From: Parcubacteria group bacterium Gr01-1014_38
GTDB lineage: Bacteria > Patescibacteriota > Andersenbacteria > UBA10190 > CAIZMI01
Length of the DNA stretch: 49,535 nucleotides
Assembly (NCBI GenBank): GCA_007376145.1
Contig: VMFP01000006.1
Location: 1-49,535, forward strand
Direction: 5' to 3'
Notes under the pieces: model-generated
The model's input: the letters and a program-made list of their open reading frames with translations, nothing else
The model's database searches: none
Told to the model about the DNA's origin: nothing
Position numbers and translations under genes: made by a program
Shown: one piece after another, positions 8,993-16,880 of the stretch
Layout of the letters: each line of letters begins with the position of its first letter
Position numbering within the stretch: position 1 is the stretch's first letter

Positions 8993-9970
8993 ATGGGCAA
9001 CGACGTTCTGCAACGTCCCGCAACTGCACCGGATACGCAGGAGAGACCGTCCGTACCGCCCCGGGGGTGGTCAGGTACGGTCATCGTGTGTCTGTTCAGT
9101 ACCACACTCCTCGCAGGCTACGCGTTGTTCGCCTCACGGGGGACGGACACGGCAAAGAACTGGCAACCGGACGATAAGTTTGTGCAACCCACAAGGATTG
9201 CGCAGCCCACACGCCGCAACCCGAGACCGCCATCCAACGATCGGGTCACGCAAACCACAGTGAAACCGAAGCCGCCCGCCCCGAAAGGATTCCATGATTT
9301 CCACCTCGGCTTGACGCGGAAGGAAGTCCACGCGCTGGTGGAATCATGGGGTACTGATCTGTCACCACCGCACGGCGCGTACTCCTACGACCCGTACATC
9401 TACACACGTAGGTACGGAGAAGTAGAAAGCATTATCCTTCGCTTTGATGACAGCGACGGACTATCCACCCAACGTGAAAAAGCACACCCAGGCAACTGGT
9501 TCTATGTGAGAAGCACCGACTTAACCTCAGAGCAAGCGAGAGCACGGCTGACGTTCGTTTCCGTGAAGTTTCGGGAGCTCGAGGCGAAATCACCGGAGGA
9601 ATTACTGAAACCGCTACGGGAACGCTTCGGCTTCCCCGACCTTGGAGGACCGGCGCAAGCAGTCCAGCGGTTTGGCGTCGAACAGTCTCCCTTCTGGGTT
9701 CCGAACGGCGGAATAGGTCCGGTGAGATCAAAGCTGCTGGTTGGAATGTGGATTTGGGAAGACATGGACCGCGCCATAATTTCCGGGTTGTGGTTCAGAG
9801 AATCCGGAACAATCTCTTTGCAGCTCGTCTTCGCGGATGGGCTTCTCGCGCAAGAAGCGGCGCAGAAAGCCCTTGAGGAGCAGCGAAGAAACAAGGAACA
9901 GCAACGGATTGCCGATGCCGCAGAAACACTCCGGAAAGGACTTTCCGGAAACCAAAAAATCCCGAAGTAA
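8993..9970 (+). CDS. Membrane-anchored/secreted protein of unknown function, paralogue B
   Basis: A 325-aa protein starting MGNDVLQRP. A transmembrane anchor lies at about residues 29-48 (GTVIVCLFSTTLLAGYALFA), then a Thr/Pro/Arg-rich linker, then the domain beginning PKGFHDFHLGLTRKEVHAL shared with the preceding gene. The C-terminus is a charged helix (LEEQRRNKEQQRIADAAETL), probably coiled coil. ATG 8993 has GGAGG eight bases upstream. With its own promoter and terminator it is a separate unit, and it arose by tandem duplication with paralogue A. Function is unknown; the position after cell-envelope genes only hints at a surface role. Confidence 0.8.
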   Translation: MGNDVLQRPATAPDTQERPSVPPRGWSGTVIVCLFSTTLLAGYALFASRGTDTAKNWQPDDKFVQPTRIAQPTRRNPRPPSNDRVTQTTVKPKPPAPKGFHDFHLGLTRKEVHALVESWGTDLSPPHGAYSYDPYIYTRRYGEVESIILRFDDSDGLSTQREKAHPGNWFYVRSTDLTSEQARARLTFVSVKFRELEAKSPEELLKPLRERFGFPDLGGPAQAVQRFGVEQSPFWVPNGGIGPVRSKLLVGMWIWEDMDRAIISGLWFRESGTISLQLVFADGLLAQEAAQKALEEQRRNKEQQRIADAAETLRKGLSGNQKIPK

Positions 9971-10007
9971 CATGCGCCACGAGACGCTCTGTAGAGTAAC
10001 GACCACA

Positions 10008-10042
10008 GCCACCGATCACGAGGTCGGTGGCTTCTTTCTTTT
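10008..10042 (+). terminator. Rho-independent terminator
   Basis: GCCACCGA pairs with TCGGTGGC over an 8-base loop, followed by TTCTTTCTTTT, downstream of paralogue B. Confidence 0.88.
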
Positions 10043-10070
10043 GGGCTCGCGCAGCCGTACGACGGGCCGG

Positions 10071-10098
10071 TTGACGAACGCGGAAACTTTGGTACGCT
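10071..10098 (+). promoter_or_regulatory. Promoter of the 73-aa gene
   Basis: TTGACG (10071-10076), 16 bases, extended -10 TGG-TACGCT (10093-10098). Leader of about 35 bases with AAAGGAGAGG before the start. Confidence 0.78.
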
Positions 10099-10138
10099 CT
10101 GCCTTCCAGCCCTGTTCTTTCTTGAAAGGAGAGGCTCC

Positions 10139-10360
10139 ATGCACAATCCCCCAGCACGTTGCCCCACAGAGTCCGAGACGGGTCAGAGCGCCCCCGAAGT
10201 ATCCCGCTGCACGCTTGCGATTGTTCAGACCTACCTCCGTTTCGGGCTCTCCGGCATTTCGTTCCTTGCTTTCCATGACTACCTGGAACACTTGAACGCC
10301 GAAATGGCTAGTCAATCGCGGCCAACGCCGCAAGAGCCGTCGTTCGAGCGGCAGCGCTGA
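10139..10360 (+). CDS. Small protein of unknown function (73 aa)
   Basis: A short gene that is credible because every expression signal is present: a promoter at 10071-10098, a strong AAAGGAGAGG ribosome-binding site 6 bases before ATG 10139, and a terminator right after the stop. The protein (MHNPPARCPTESETG...) has a mid-length hydrophobic patch (CTLAIVQTYLRFGLSGISFLAFHDYL) that could be one amphipathic or membrane helix, then a polar Gln/Ser/Arg-rich tail. No family is recognised. It forms the third unit in a row of individually expressed small or exported proteins. Confidence 0.65.
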   Translation: MHNPPARCPTESETGQSAPEVSRCTLAIVQTYLRFGLSGISFLAFHDYLEHLNAEMASQSRPTPQEPSFERQR

Positions 10361-10368
10361 CCGCACAT

Positions 10369-10397
10369 CCCCACTGGGAACCCAGTGGGGATATTCT
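10369..10397 (+). terminator. Rho-independent terminator
   Basis: CCCCACTGGG, AA, CCCAGTGGGG is a perfect 10-bp stem followed by an A/T-rich run ATATTCTTG. It lies 9 bases after the 73-aa gene. Confidence 0.75.
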
Positions 10398-10480
10398 TGC
10401 TTGTCAGCGATGAAGGACAGCGGGACCTTGCCAGCCGTTCTCTCCCGGCGGTATACCGAGCACGTACAGCAACACACCCC

Positions 10481-11005
10481 ATGGACGTTGCTTCATCTCG
10501 CGTCGTTGCTCCCGACCGCGTCCGGGAAGAAACGGCGCTCGCCCCGCTGCTCCTCCAGACCCAAGGCCTCATCGTCGACCTCCTCAAAGAGCGCCTCGGC
10601 ATGCCCCTCTCCGTGAAGGTCCTCCGCCACGAAATAGCGCCGATTGGCCTCGTGCGCGAAGGGCTCATGTCTGCCGACGATATTCCCCTCTACCTCGCTA
10701 CGACCGTCATCTTCCGCCTCCGGGAAACGCAGAAGCTGATCCAGACTCTCAAGGTCAACCCCCAGATGTTCTTCGGCGACGCCTTAAAGAAGCACCACCT
10801 CTACCACCACAAGACGCCGCCAACGATCCGCCGCTCGGTGTACCTTCCCGCGTACCGGGCGCTCTTCGGTGCGAACGGGGAGACCAGCCACGTCTGGGAG
10901 CGGACATACGCCATCGTCACACCGAAGGGAAAGAAGATCGCCGGCGTCACCGAGATTTTCTCGCCGAAGCTCGAAGCGCTGCTCAAGGAACCGCAAAAGT
11001 CCTAG
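10481..11005 (+). CDS. Hypothetical protein, possibly chorismate-lyase-like fold
   Basis: A 174-aa protein from ATG 10481. Its central part has a charged region KVLRHEIAPIGLVREGLMSADD and later a run SHVWERTYAIVTPKGKKIAGVTEIFSP, whose pattern (W-x-R plus a strand and hydrophobic ending) loosely recalls UbiC/chorismate-lyase-like proteins. This is a weak resemblance and I would not assign the function. A promoter-like pair TTGCCA...TATACC (about 10427-10456) precedes it. The stop overlaps, tail to tail, the stop of the histidine-kinase tail remnant on the other strand. Confidence 0.6.
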   Translation: MDVASSRVVAPDRVREETALAPLLLQTQGLIVDLLKERLGMPLSVKVLRHEIAPIGLVREGLMSADDIPLYLATTVIFRLRETQKLIQTLKVNPQMFFGDALKKHHLYHHKTPPTIRRSVYLPAYRALFGANGETSHVWERTYAIVTPKGKKIAGVTEIFSPKLEALLKEPQKS

Positions 11006-11117
11006 CGTTTTCCCGCAGGAGAGGCGCGGTTTTTCGGTGGCTCTTTTGGTGGCGCGGAAGTCTCATCGGGTTTCTCCCCGGCCTCCGCGGCCTTAATGCC
11101 CACGGTGAGCTTCGTGC
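11002..11117 (-). pseudogene. Duplicated 3' tail of a histidine kinase gene
   Basis: Minus-strand frame ending TKLTVGIKAAEAGEKPDETS...AGKR closely matches the C-terminal tail of the complete histidine kinase at 12059-13645 (TKLTVGIKAAETGERPSEAL...). Nucleotide similarity is about 80% over the shared 48 bases. No kinase domain precedes it. The fragment and the full gene, in the same orientation, bracket the AbiEii-type toxin-antitoxin pair, so it is a flanking direct repeat left by insertion or recombination. Confidence 0.72.
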
Positions 11118-11151
11118 AGGCTGGATTTCGAACCTCCAGCGGCCGTATTCG

Positions 11152-11160
11152 TGGTATGCT
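11152..11160 (+). promoter_or_regulatory. Extended -10 of the AbiEii module (leaderless)
   Basis: TGG-TATGCT ends 6 bases before ATG 11167, which puts the transcription start at the start codon. There is no convincing -35. Confidence 0.6.
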
Positions 11161-11166
11161 GAACGC

Positions 11167-11436
11167 ATGCTGCGCCTCTCGCCCCGCGGGATCTGGGACA
11201 CCGACGCCCGCCGGCTGGACCTCCAAAACCCCCACGTCCTCCGTTGGTACGTACAACGGAAGATTCAGGCCGCCGACTGGGGCGCGCTTGACAGGACAAT
11301 GCTCGCGCGCGTCCTCCCCGACCTCCGCATTGATTCCTCCCTCAAACGCGTCCTCGCGGCGTTCCTCACCTCGCATGCCCAAGACTCTCGTACTCACCGC
11401 CGCCCAGCGCGCCGTCCTCGCCGCCGTCGCGCGTAG
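11167..11436 (+). CDS. Putative antitoxin of AbiEii pair (DUF6922-like)
   Basis: An 89-aa protein with the N-terminal pattern IWDTDARRLDLQNPHVLRWYVQRK, parallel to FWDTDPRKLNARTHATYIIERI in the small gene at 34587 that also precedes an AbiEii-like toxin gene. This W-D-x-D-x-R-K-L-D family, which I associate with DUF6922, is commonly found directly before AbiEii/AbiGii nucleotidyltransferases and presumed to be their antitoxin. The last 25 residues (SRTHRRPARRPRRRRA) are read out of frame through the toxin's start region and are low-complexity. The 62-base overlap with the toxin gene implies coupled translation. Confidence 0.68.
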   Translation: MLRLSPRGIWDTDARRLDLQNPHVLRWYVQRKIQAADWGALDRTMLARVLPDLRIDSSLKRVLAAFLTSHAQDSRTHRRPARRPRRRRA

Positions 11437-12058
11437 CGCGATCGGGCGCGCGGTGTACTGGACGGGCGGGACGCTGCTCGCCATCCGCTATCTCCACCAC
11501 CGACACTCGAAGGACCTCTACTTTTTCACCGAGAGCCTCCCGGACGACCTCGTGGTGGCAGCGGCGATGCGCGACATCGCGCGTGCCGCCAGCGCAACGA
11601 AGTCGCGCCACGTCCGTTTCCCGAACCGCTGGCAGTACTTTCTCGACGTTCCTCACGGCGAGGAGCTGAAGCTGGAGGTCGTCTACTTCCCCTTCCCCGC
11701 GTTGGGAACGCGCCCGCTCGACCCGCAGTATGGCGTGCGCATAGACAGCCTCCGCGACCTCGCGGCGAACAAAGCGCACGCCGCCTTTGAACGGGCAGAG
11801 CCACGGGATGCCTTCGACCTCTACGTCCTCCTGCGGAAGCGGGGGTGGACGCTCGCACGAACCGTCCGCGATGTCGAGCGGAAGTTCGGCGTCGCGCTCG
11901 ACCCCGTGCATCTCGTCGCGCGGCTCCAGGAAGCAGCCGAACGACTCCCTGACCTCCGTCCGCTTGCCGTCGGGAAGCTCCCGTCCCCGAAAGCCATCAG
12001 CGACTTCTTCCAGGCGCACGCGAACCGCGCGCTTCGCCGTTCCCTCGGGCACCGCTGA
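11375..12058 (+). CDS. AbiEii/AbiGii-type nucleotidyltransferase toxin
   Basis: A 227-aa protein beginning MPKTLVLTAAQRAVLAAVAR. The nucleotidyltransferase motif is YWTGGTLLAIRYLHHRHSKDLYFFTE: GGT followed by H-R-x-S-x-D-L-x-F. In the family this is normally S-x-D-x-D, and here the first acidic position is Lys (SKDLYFF), so catalytic competence is uncertain. RIDSLRDLAANKAHAAFERAEPRDAFDLYVLL is the typical downstream helix with the conserved R-D-x-x-D-L. AbiEii toxins transfer nucleotides to tRNA or other targets and mediate phage abortive infection or plasmid stability. Bounded by direct repeats of a histidine-kinase tail. Confidence 0.8.
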   Translation: MPKTLVLTAAQRAVLAAVARSAIGRAVYWTGGTLLAIRYLHHRHSKDLYFFTESLPDDLVVAAAMRDIARAASATKSRHVRFPNRWQYFLDVPHGEELKLEVVYFPFPALGTRPLDPQYGVRIDSLRDLAANKAHAAFERAEPRDAFDLYVLLRKRGWTLARTVRDVERKFGVALDPVHLVARLQEAAERLPDLRPLAVGKLPSPKAISDFFQAHANRALRRSLGHR

Positions 12059-13645
12059 TCAAGAAGCTTTCTTCCCCTTCTCCGCCAAGGCTTCGGAGGG
12101 CCGCTCCCCCGTCTCCGCCGCCTTGATCCCCACGGTGAGCTTCGTCCCCGCTTTCAGCGCCTGCGGGGAGCCTTCCGCGGGAAGCCGGACGAAGAACGTG
12201 GAGCCCTTTCCCTCGCCGGGGCTCTCCGCCCAGATGTCCCCGTGAATTTCCTGAACGATCTGCCGCGCCACGTAGAGTCCAAGCCCCATTCCTTCCACGC
12301 GGCGTCCGTTCTTCAGGTCGAGGCGGGTGAACTTCGCAAACAGGTGGCCGATGGCCTCCTTCGACATCCCGCGCCCGGTGTCCCGCACGCTGTAGACCAC
12401 ATCATCGCCCTTTTCCTCAACCCGGACCTCCACCGATCCCCGCTCGGTGTACTTCACGGCGTTGTCGAGCGTATTCAGGAGCACCTGGCGAATGCGCTGC
12501 GCATCGGCGACGACCGGCGAGAGTCCCCGCGCCGGCTCATGAAACGTCAGTGTGAGCTTCTTCTTCTCCGCGTTCGGCCGGAGCTCGGCCACAAGCTCGC
12601 GCGCCATCTTCACGAGATCCGCGGACTCCAGCGAGAGTTCGAGCCGCCCGCTTTCAATTCGAGAAACATCGAGGAGGTTTCGGATCAGTTCAATGAGCCG
12701 CTCGCTGCTCTCGCGGACGATCTTCAGTGTTCCCGCGAGCCTCTCCGGAACCTTCCCGAAGTCCCCCTCGTGGATCATCGCCAGGTACCCGCGGATCGCG
12801 GTGAGGGGCGTGTAGATCTGATGGGCTGCGATGCTCAAGAATTCGCTTTTGGCGCGGTCCAAATCCTTCAGCTGCTCGTTGGCCTGGGCGAGTTGGGTGG
12901 TGGCCGCTTCGAGATCAGTAAGGATCTTGGCCTTGTATATGGCCAAGCAGACCAAGGCCACAATACCGGTAATAGACTCTTGCTCGTAGCGGGAAGCTTG
13001 CTGAAACGGGCGGCTGCCGGAGAGCGTGAGCAAGCCTAACACTTGGTCACCAAAACGCAGGGGGAAAAGCACCGTGTGTCGTACTTCTTCAACCTGAGGA
13101 GTCTGGTCGGCTTCACGCAAACGTTGGATGAGGGAGACCGGGTACACGGTCTGAGGATCGTCAGCGTATTGCACGGCTTGGTCTTTAAGCGCAACCACTG
13201 AGGCCAGTCCACCTTGTAGCGGCAAACTCAGGGTGCCGGCCTCGATCAGCTTGAGGGCGGCAGAAATCCAAGGGACCGAAGAGGCCAGAGCTGCCCAGCG
13301 CAAGGTTGTCCCGCCTTTTTCCAGCATGGCGATGGACGCGACATCATAGCCGAGGCCGGTGGCGATGGCGGCCGTCATTCGCTTGGCCATTTCGGTCATG
13401 CTGATAGCGGCCAGCGAAATTTCGTCCAGTTGACGGAGAAGGGCCAGGGTTCGGTTGCGGGCGGCCAACTCAGCGTTGCGGCGATAGAGTTCCTGGTTGA
13501 CGCGCTGCATCAATTTACCAGGAGCAATCGTAACCGCTCGCAAGGTGCGGCGATAGAGGGGCCGGCGCTTGGCATGCTTGCCTTTGGAGACCTGACTGCC
13601 ACGGCGCGGCGGCAAAGGAAATTTCCGGTCGCTTTTACCGGCCAT
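12059..13645 (-). CDS. Soluble GAF-domain sensor histidine kinase
   Basis: A 528-aa kinase without transmembrane segments. Residues about 75-210 look like a GAF sensor (RHTVLFPLRFGDQVLGLLTL). A coiled-coil linker leads to the dimerisation domain with H-box SIAAHQIYTPLTAIRGYL, the phosphoacceptor His being in AAHQ. The ATP-binding part has the N-box (LDNAVKYTERG), G1 (DTGRGMSKE), F-box (FAKFTRLD) and G2 (GMGLGLYVAR). A charged 40-residue tail follows and recurs as a remnant at 11002. No response regulator gene is in the window. The gene is the last of a leftward run with a membrane protein upstream, which may supply the signal. By eye the codon style is more GC-rich in the 3' half than the 5' half. 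Confidence 0.9.
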   Translation of the reverse strand: MAGKSDRKFPLPPRRGSQVSKGKHAKRRPLYRRTLRAVTIAPGKLMQRVNQELYRRNAELAARNRTLALLRQLDEISLAAISMTEMAKRMTAAIATGLGYDVASIAMLEKGGTTLRWAALASSVPWISAALKLIEAGTLSLPLQGGLASVVALKDQAVQYADDPQTVYPVSLIQRLREADQTPQVEEVRHTVLFPLRFGDQVLGLLTLSGSRPFQQASRYEQESITGIVALVCLAIYKAKILTDLEAATTQLAQANEQLKDLDRAKSEFLSIAAHQIYTPLTAIRGYLAMIHEGDFGKVPERLAGTLKIVRESSERLIELIRNLLDVSRIESGRLELSLESADLVKMARELVAELRPNAEKKKLTLTFHEPARGLSPVVADAQRIRQVLLNTLDNAVKYTERGSVEVRVEEKGDDVVYSVRDTGRGMSKEAIGHLFAKFTRLDLKNGRRVEGMGLGLYVARQIVQEIHGDIWAESPGEGKGSTFFVRLPAEGSPQALKAGTKLTVGIKAAETGERPSEALAEKGKKAS

Positions 13646-13674
13646 GACTGTCAGTATATCAGGTTAGCCAGTAG

Positions 13675-13953
13675 CTAGCGCAGCACAGCGGGGATTTCGT
13701 CGGGGGCAACTTGCGAGAGTAAGGAACGAATAGCGTCACGACACACCTCGCGCGAGGCGGGGCCAAACAGGCGCCCATATTGAGCGACGAGTTTTTCCAG
13801 GACTTCTTTTGAGTTGCCCTCGACGTTGACGGTGTGAGCTTGGATGTCAACACGTAGGCCAGTCACCTTACTGGCTTGTTCCCAAGCGAGTGGGCCCATG
13901 ATGGACTCTTGTTCTTTGATGATATTGCTGGCGAATTGGTCGTAGATGCTCAT
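13675..13953 (-). CDS. Conserved hypothetical protein (92 aa)
   Basis: The protein MSIYDQFASNIIKEQESIMG... has the alternating pattern VTGLRVDIQAHTVNVEGNSKEVLEKLVAQYGRLFG, suggesting a small alpha/beta fold, and no transmembrane segment or catalytic motif. It lies 30 bases before the histidine kinase and 16 bases after the membrane protein on the same strand, so it is probably co-transcribed and could be an accessory of the signalling pair. I do not recognise a family. Confidence 0.65.
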   Translation of the reverse strand: MSIYDQFASNIIKEQESIMGPLAWEQASKVTGLRVDIQAHTVNVEGNSKEVLEKLVAQYGRLFGPASREVCRDAIRSLLSQVAPDEIPAVLR

Positions 13954-13968
13954 ATATATCAGACCAGG

Positions 13969-14790
13969 TTAGGAGGTTTCGAAATCCTTCAACTTGTAAA
14001 ACCCGACGACGCCGTAGGTAAGGAGGAACAATCCTGTGGTCAGGACGAGGTCGCCAAACTGCGCATTGTAAAACGTGCCGGTGGTGGTGGTATACGAGAA
14101 AATTGAATCACCAATGAACATAACAAAGAGTCCAAGCAGGATGGTGATAAAATCGAGCGCGTACCGTCCCCCCATGTACTTGAACGATAGGCCGGAAACA
14201 ACGGCGGCGATGGCGAAGGCGAGGAAGTCTCCCAGTGGATAGACAATGTCCAGGATGATTTTCAACGGCGTTTCACTTTCTGGCACCAGGACGCCTCCTC
14301 GCGCGACAGTCACCAAAATATAGTATGAGATGGCAAAAATCACGATCGGGGCTACAACAGCAAATGCCTTGGCGTACGGATTGCGTAAACCGTACTTAGC
14401 CCCGGTGGCTTTGGAGAGATAAATGGCTCCCAAGCCATAGAAAAAGATACTCGGGGCAAATCCGATGTCGGCCAGGGAGGGGTATGGGGCTGGCTCGTTC
14501 AAGAAGAAATTATAGTACGACCAGATCGTCTCGCCGCCGCCCCACAAAAAGAGTCCAAGACCAATGAAGAAGACGGCTTTGCCGATAGCCGATGCGAACC
14601 CTCCCCACCGTTTGGCGCTGAGCATGGCCAGTAGGCCGCCTACAAGGGGGATTAATCCAAACAGGAATGAGTAGAGATAGTTGTAGAAGCCCTCTTTGGT
14701 GCCCGTGACGAAGAGGACAAGCCAGAAAACTACCAGGAGGACGTAAAAACCAGTGGTAATCCTCTGCGGAGTGTTCAAATGCACACTCAT
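13969..14790 (-). CDS. Multi-pass membrane protein, possible sensor partner
   Basis: A 273-aa protein with about eight hydrophobic helices (for example VLLVVFWLVLFVTG, VFFIGLGLFLWGGG, VVAPIVIFAISYYILV, FITILLGLFVMFIGDSIF). ATG 14790 is chosen because AAAGGTGG stands at ribosome-binding distance. Such proteins are often seen beside histidine kinases in CPR bacteria, and the shape resembles membrane-embedded sensory domains, but no ligand-binding motif is visible. It overlaps nothing, and its neighbours are the PLP decarboxylase upstream and the 92-aa gene downstream. Confidence 0.75.
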   Translation of the reverse strand: MSVHLNTPQRITTGFYVLLVVFWLVLFVTGTKEGFYNYLYSFLFGLIPLVGGLLAMLSAKRWGGFASAIGKAVFFIGLGLFLWGGGETIWSYYNFFLNEPAPYPSLADIGFAPSIFFYGLGAIYLSKATGAKYGLRNPYAKAFAVVAPIVIFAISYYILVTVARGGVLVPESETPLKIILDIVYPLGDFLAFAIAAVVSGLSFKYMGGRYALDFITILLGLFVMFIGDSIFSYTTTTGTFYNAQFGDLVLTTGLFLLTYGVVGFYKLKDFETS

Positions 14791-14825
14791 ACCACCTTTT
14801 ATTATATTCCCTTCACCGTTGGGGG

Positions 14826-15965
14826 TCAAACAAAATAGACATCGGGTTTCGGGAAGCCATTAAAGCGGCTGGCGGTCACTAAGCTGTAAGCTCCCACATC
14901 GTGCAGGATAAGCTTATCCCCCACGGCTAAGTCCTGGGGGAGCAAGGCCTCGTGCGTGATGATATCGGGCGAATCACCAGTCGGGCCGGCCAGGGCAAAG
15001 AGCATTTCTCCCGCATCGTAGGACGGGCGCAGACTGGTGACTTTGTACCGAGTTGACCCTTGATAGGCCATGGTTTCAAACAGGGCGTTGTAGACACCGG
15101 CGTCAAGAAAGAGCCAGGTACCGCTCTTTCGTTCGACTCGGCTGATGACAGTGGTGACCACGATCGCAGTTGTGGCCGCAATGCCGCGACCCGGTTCTAA
15201 CAGGAGCTGGGGTTGGTAGGGAAGTTTTTGGTACTGATCCAGCGTATGGCGGGCGATTTCCTCTAGGCTTAATTCCTCTTCCGTGGAGGCGTAGGCACAG
15301 GGGTAGCCACCGCCGATATCAATGATGTCGAGTTTGATCTTCAGTTTTTTCAGATGCTCCAGGGCTGGCTGCAAGCTTTCTAAAGCAGCGGCCCAGGCCA
15401 GAGGGTTACTGGCTTGGGAGCCCACGTGGAAACTGATGCCGTACGGATGCAACTCCAAGGCCTTGGCTCGTTGGAGTAGCGGAACAATGTTTTCTCTATC
15501 CGTGCCAAATTTTTCGGAAAACCTAAAAACGCTGCCGGTATCATTGACGATCACCCGAACATAGACGCGCGATTTCGGCGCCACGGCCGCAATTTTTTCC
15601 AGTTCAGGCAGTGAGTCAAAAGCAAAGCGGTCTACCCCATAGTCAAAAAACTCCTTGATATGGGAGCTGGGCTTAACTGACGTGCCGTAAATCATCTTTT
15701 CGGGCGGAACACCGACCTCTTTCAACATGTTGAGTTCATGTATAGAGGCGACTTCAAATCCGCTGCCAGCGTCAAAGAGCGTCTGCAGCAGCCCCGACTC
15801 GGCGTTGGCCTTCATGGCGTAGTGAATCAGCGATCCGGGAAAGTATTTCTGAAATTCCTGGAATTTGCCGGTGACTCGCTTGCGCGAAAAGAGGAAAAAC
15901 GGCGTGGCGTACTCGAGTTTCTCGAGAAGGCTGCGGTCAAATTCGGCATGAAGAGCAGCGGACAT
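14826..15965 (-). CDS. Fold-III PLP decarboxylase (ornithine/diaminopimelate decarboxylase family)
   Basis: A 379-aa protein. HYAMKAN carries the PLP-binding Lys, GISFHVGSQ and IDIGGGYP follow, LLLEPGRG contacts the phosphate, and VYNALFE is near the C-terminus, in family order. In eukaryote-like ornithine decarboxylases the active-site loop is GP-x-CDS-x-D. Here it reads GPTGDSPD, so the catalytic Cys is Gly. This argues for a different substrate (lysine or carboxynorspermidine-type) or a changed mechanism. ATG 15965 gives the usual family N-terminus. It sits 4 bases after an EamA transporter, which may move the substrate or polyamine product. Confidence 0.85.
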   Translation of the reverse strand: MSAALHAEFDRSLLEKLEYATPFFLFSRKRVTGKFQEFQKYFPGSLIHYAMKANAESGLLQTLFDAGSGFEVASIHELNMLKEVGVPPEKMIYGTSVKPSSHIKEFFDYGVDRFAFDSLPELEKIAAVAPKSRVYVRVIVNDTGSVFRFSEKFGTDRENIVPLLQRAKALELHPYGISFHVGSQASNPLAWAAALESLQPALEHLKKLKIKLDIIDIGGGYPCAYASTEEELSLEEIARHTLDQYQKLPYQPQLLLEPGRGIAATTAIVVTTVISRVERKSGTWLFLDAGVYNALFETMAYQGSTRYKVTSLRPSYDAGEMLFALAGPTGDSPDIITHEALLPQDLAVGDKLILHDVGAYSLVTASRFNGFPKPDVYFV

Positions 15966-15969
15966 ACGG

Positions 15970-16866
15970 TTAGAGCACCGACAATAGCATAATGCCGGCA
16001 ATGATGATCAGGCTGCCGACGGTTTGGATAAGAGTGACCCTCTCTCGCAAAAACAGGCGAGCGAGAATGATGGTAGGAAGCGAAAAGGCCCCGGAGAGCA
16101 GCGCCACCACGCTGGTGCGGGAAGTAGCGCTATAGCCGATGCTGATGGCGATGTAGGCAGCCGTTTCACACAATCCAATGAGGAAAAGAAATTTCCAGAT
16201 CGGGCGGCTGACAACAAATAAATCCACGCGCTGGACTATGGCTACGAAAAGGATGGCCAAGGTCATCGCGGCATACATAAAGAACGTGTATGACAGCCAG
16301 TCTTGGCCCCCGACAAACCAATCCCACCCGAGCGTCCACAGTGTGGCCAGGATGGTGGCAAAGGCGACCTCGCGAAAACCGGGAATGCGGGTGAAGCTTA
16401 GCCGCCGGGACCGCAGTGCTCGCATATCGAGGTTGATGAGCACGATACCGACAAAGAGTGTGGCTAACCCAAGCAGTAAGTATCCGCCTACCATTTCTCC
16501 AAAGACGACAATCGAGACGAAGGCGGTTAGTCCGGAAAAAGACGCGAAGACAGGACTTAATAGGCCGACTTGCCCTTTGCCAAAACCTTTATAAACAAAC
16601 AAGTAGACGACGGCTTGGAGCACGCCAAACAGAAGCAGCAACCCCCACGTTTGCATATCATCCGGCATAGCCACCCGCTGCCCGCGGACTCCGAATTGAT
16701 AGAGGGCCATGACAAATAGAACACCAGTACCGAAGATATGCCCCCAGGCGAGGCTGGCGACATCACCGATGCGATCAATGGTTTTCTTGGCAAAAAAGTC
16801 GGCTAGCCCCCAGCCCAGCATGCCACCCAGGCCCGCCGAAATAGCAATCAATAACTCAGTTTGCAT
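15970..16866 (-). CDS. EamA/DMT family transporter
   Basis: A 298-aa protein with ten predicted transmembrane helices in two halves (first LLIAISAGLGGMLGWGLADFFAKK, last SLIIIAGIMLLSVL), the DMT superfamily arrangement. Each half ends in the typical G-x-x-LI-x-x-G pattern. Such proteins export or import small metabolites such as amino acids. A TACACT hexamer ends 7 bases before ATG 16866, so this is probably the leaderless first gene of the leftward run ending with the histidine kinase. Its promoter side marks the left border of the repeat-punctuated island. Confidence 0.85.
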   Translation of the reverse strand: MQTELLIAISAGLGGMLGWGLADFFAKKTIDRIGDVASLAWGHIFGTGVLFVMALYQFGVRGQRVAMPDDMQTWGLLLLFGVLQAVVYLFVYKGFGKGQVGLLSPVFASFSGLTAFVSIVVFGEMVGGYLLLGLATLFVGIVLINLDMRALRSRRLSFTRIPGFREVAFATILATLWTLGWDWFVGGQDWLSYTFFMYAAMTLAILFVAIVQRVDLFVVSRPIWKFLFLIGLCETAAYIAISIGYSATSRTSVVALLSGAFSLPTIILARLFLRERVTLIQTVGSLIIIAGIMLLSVL

Positions 16867-16880
16867 GCTACATAGTGTAC

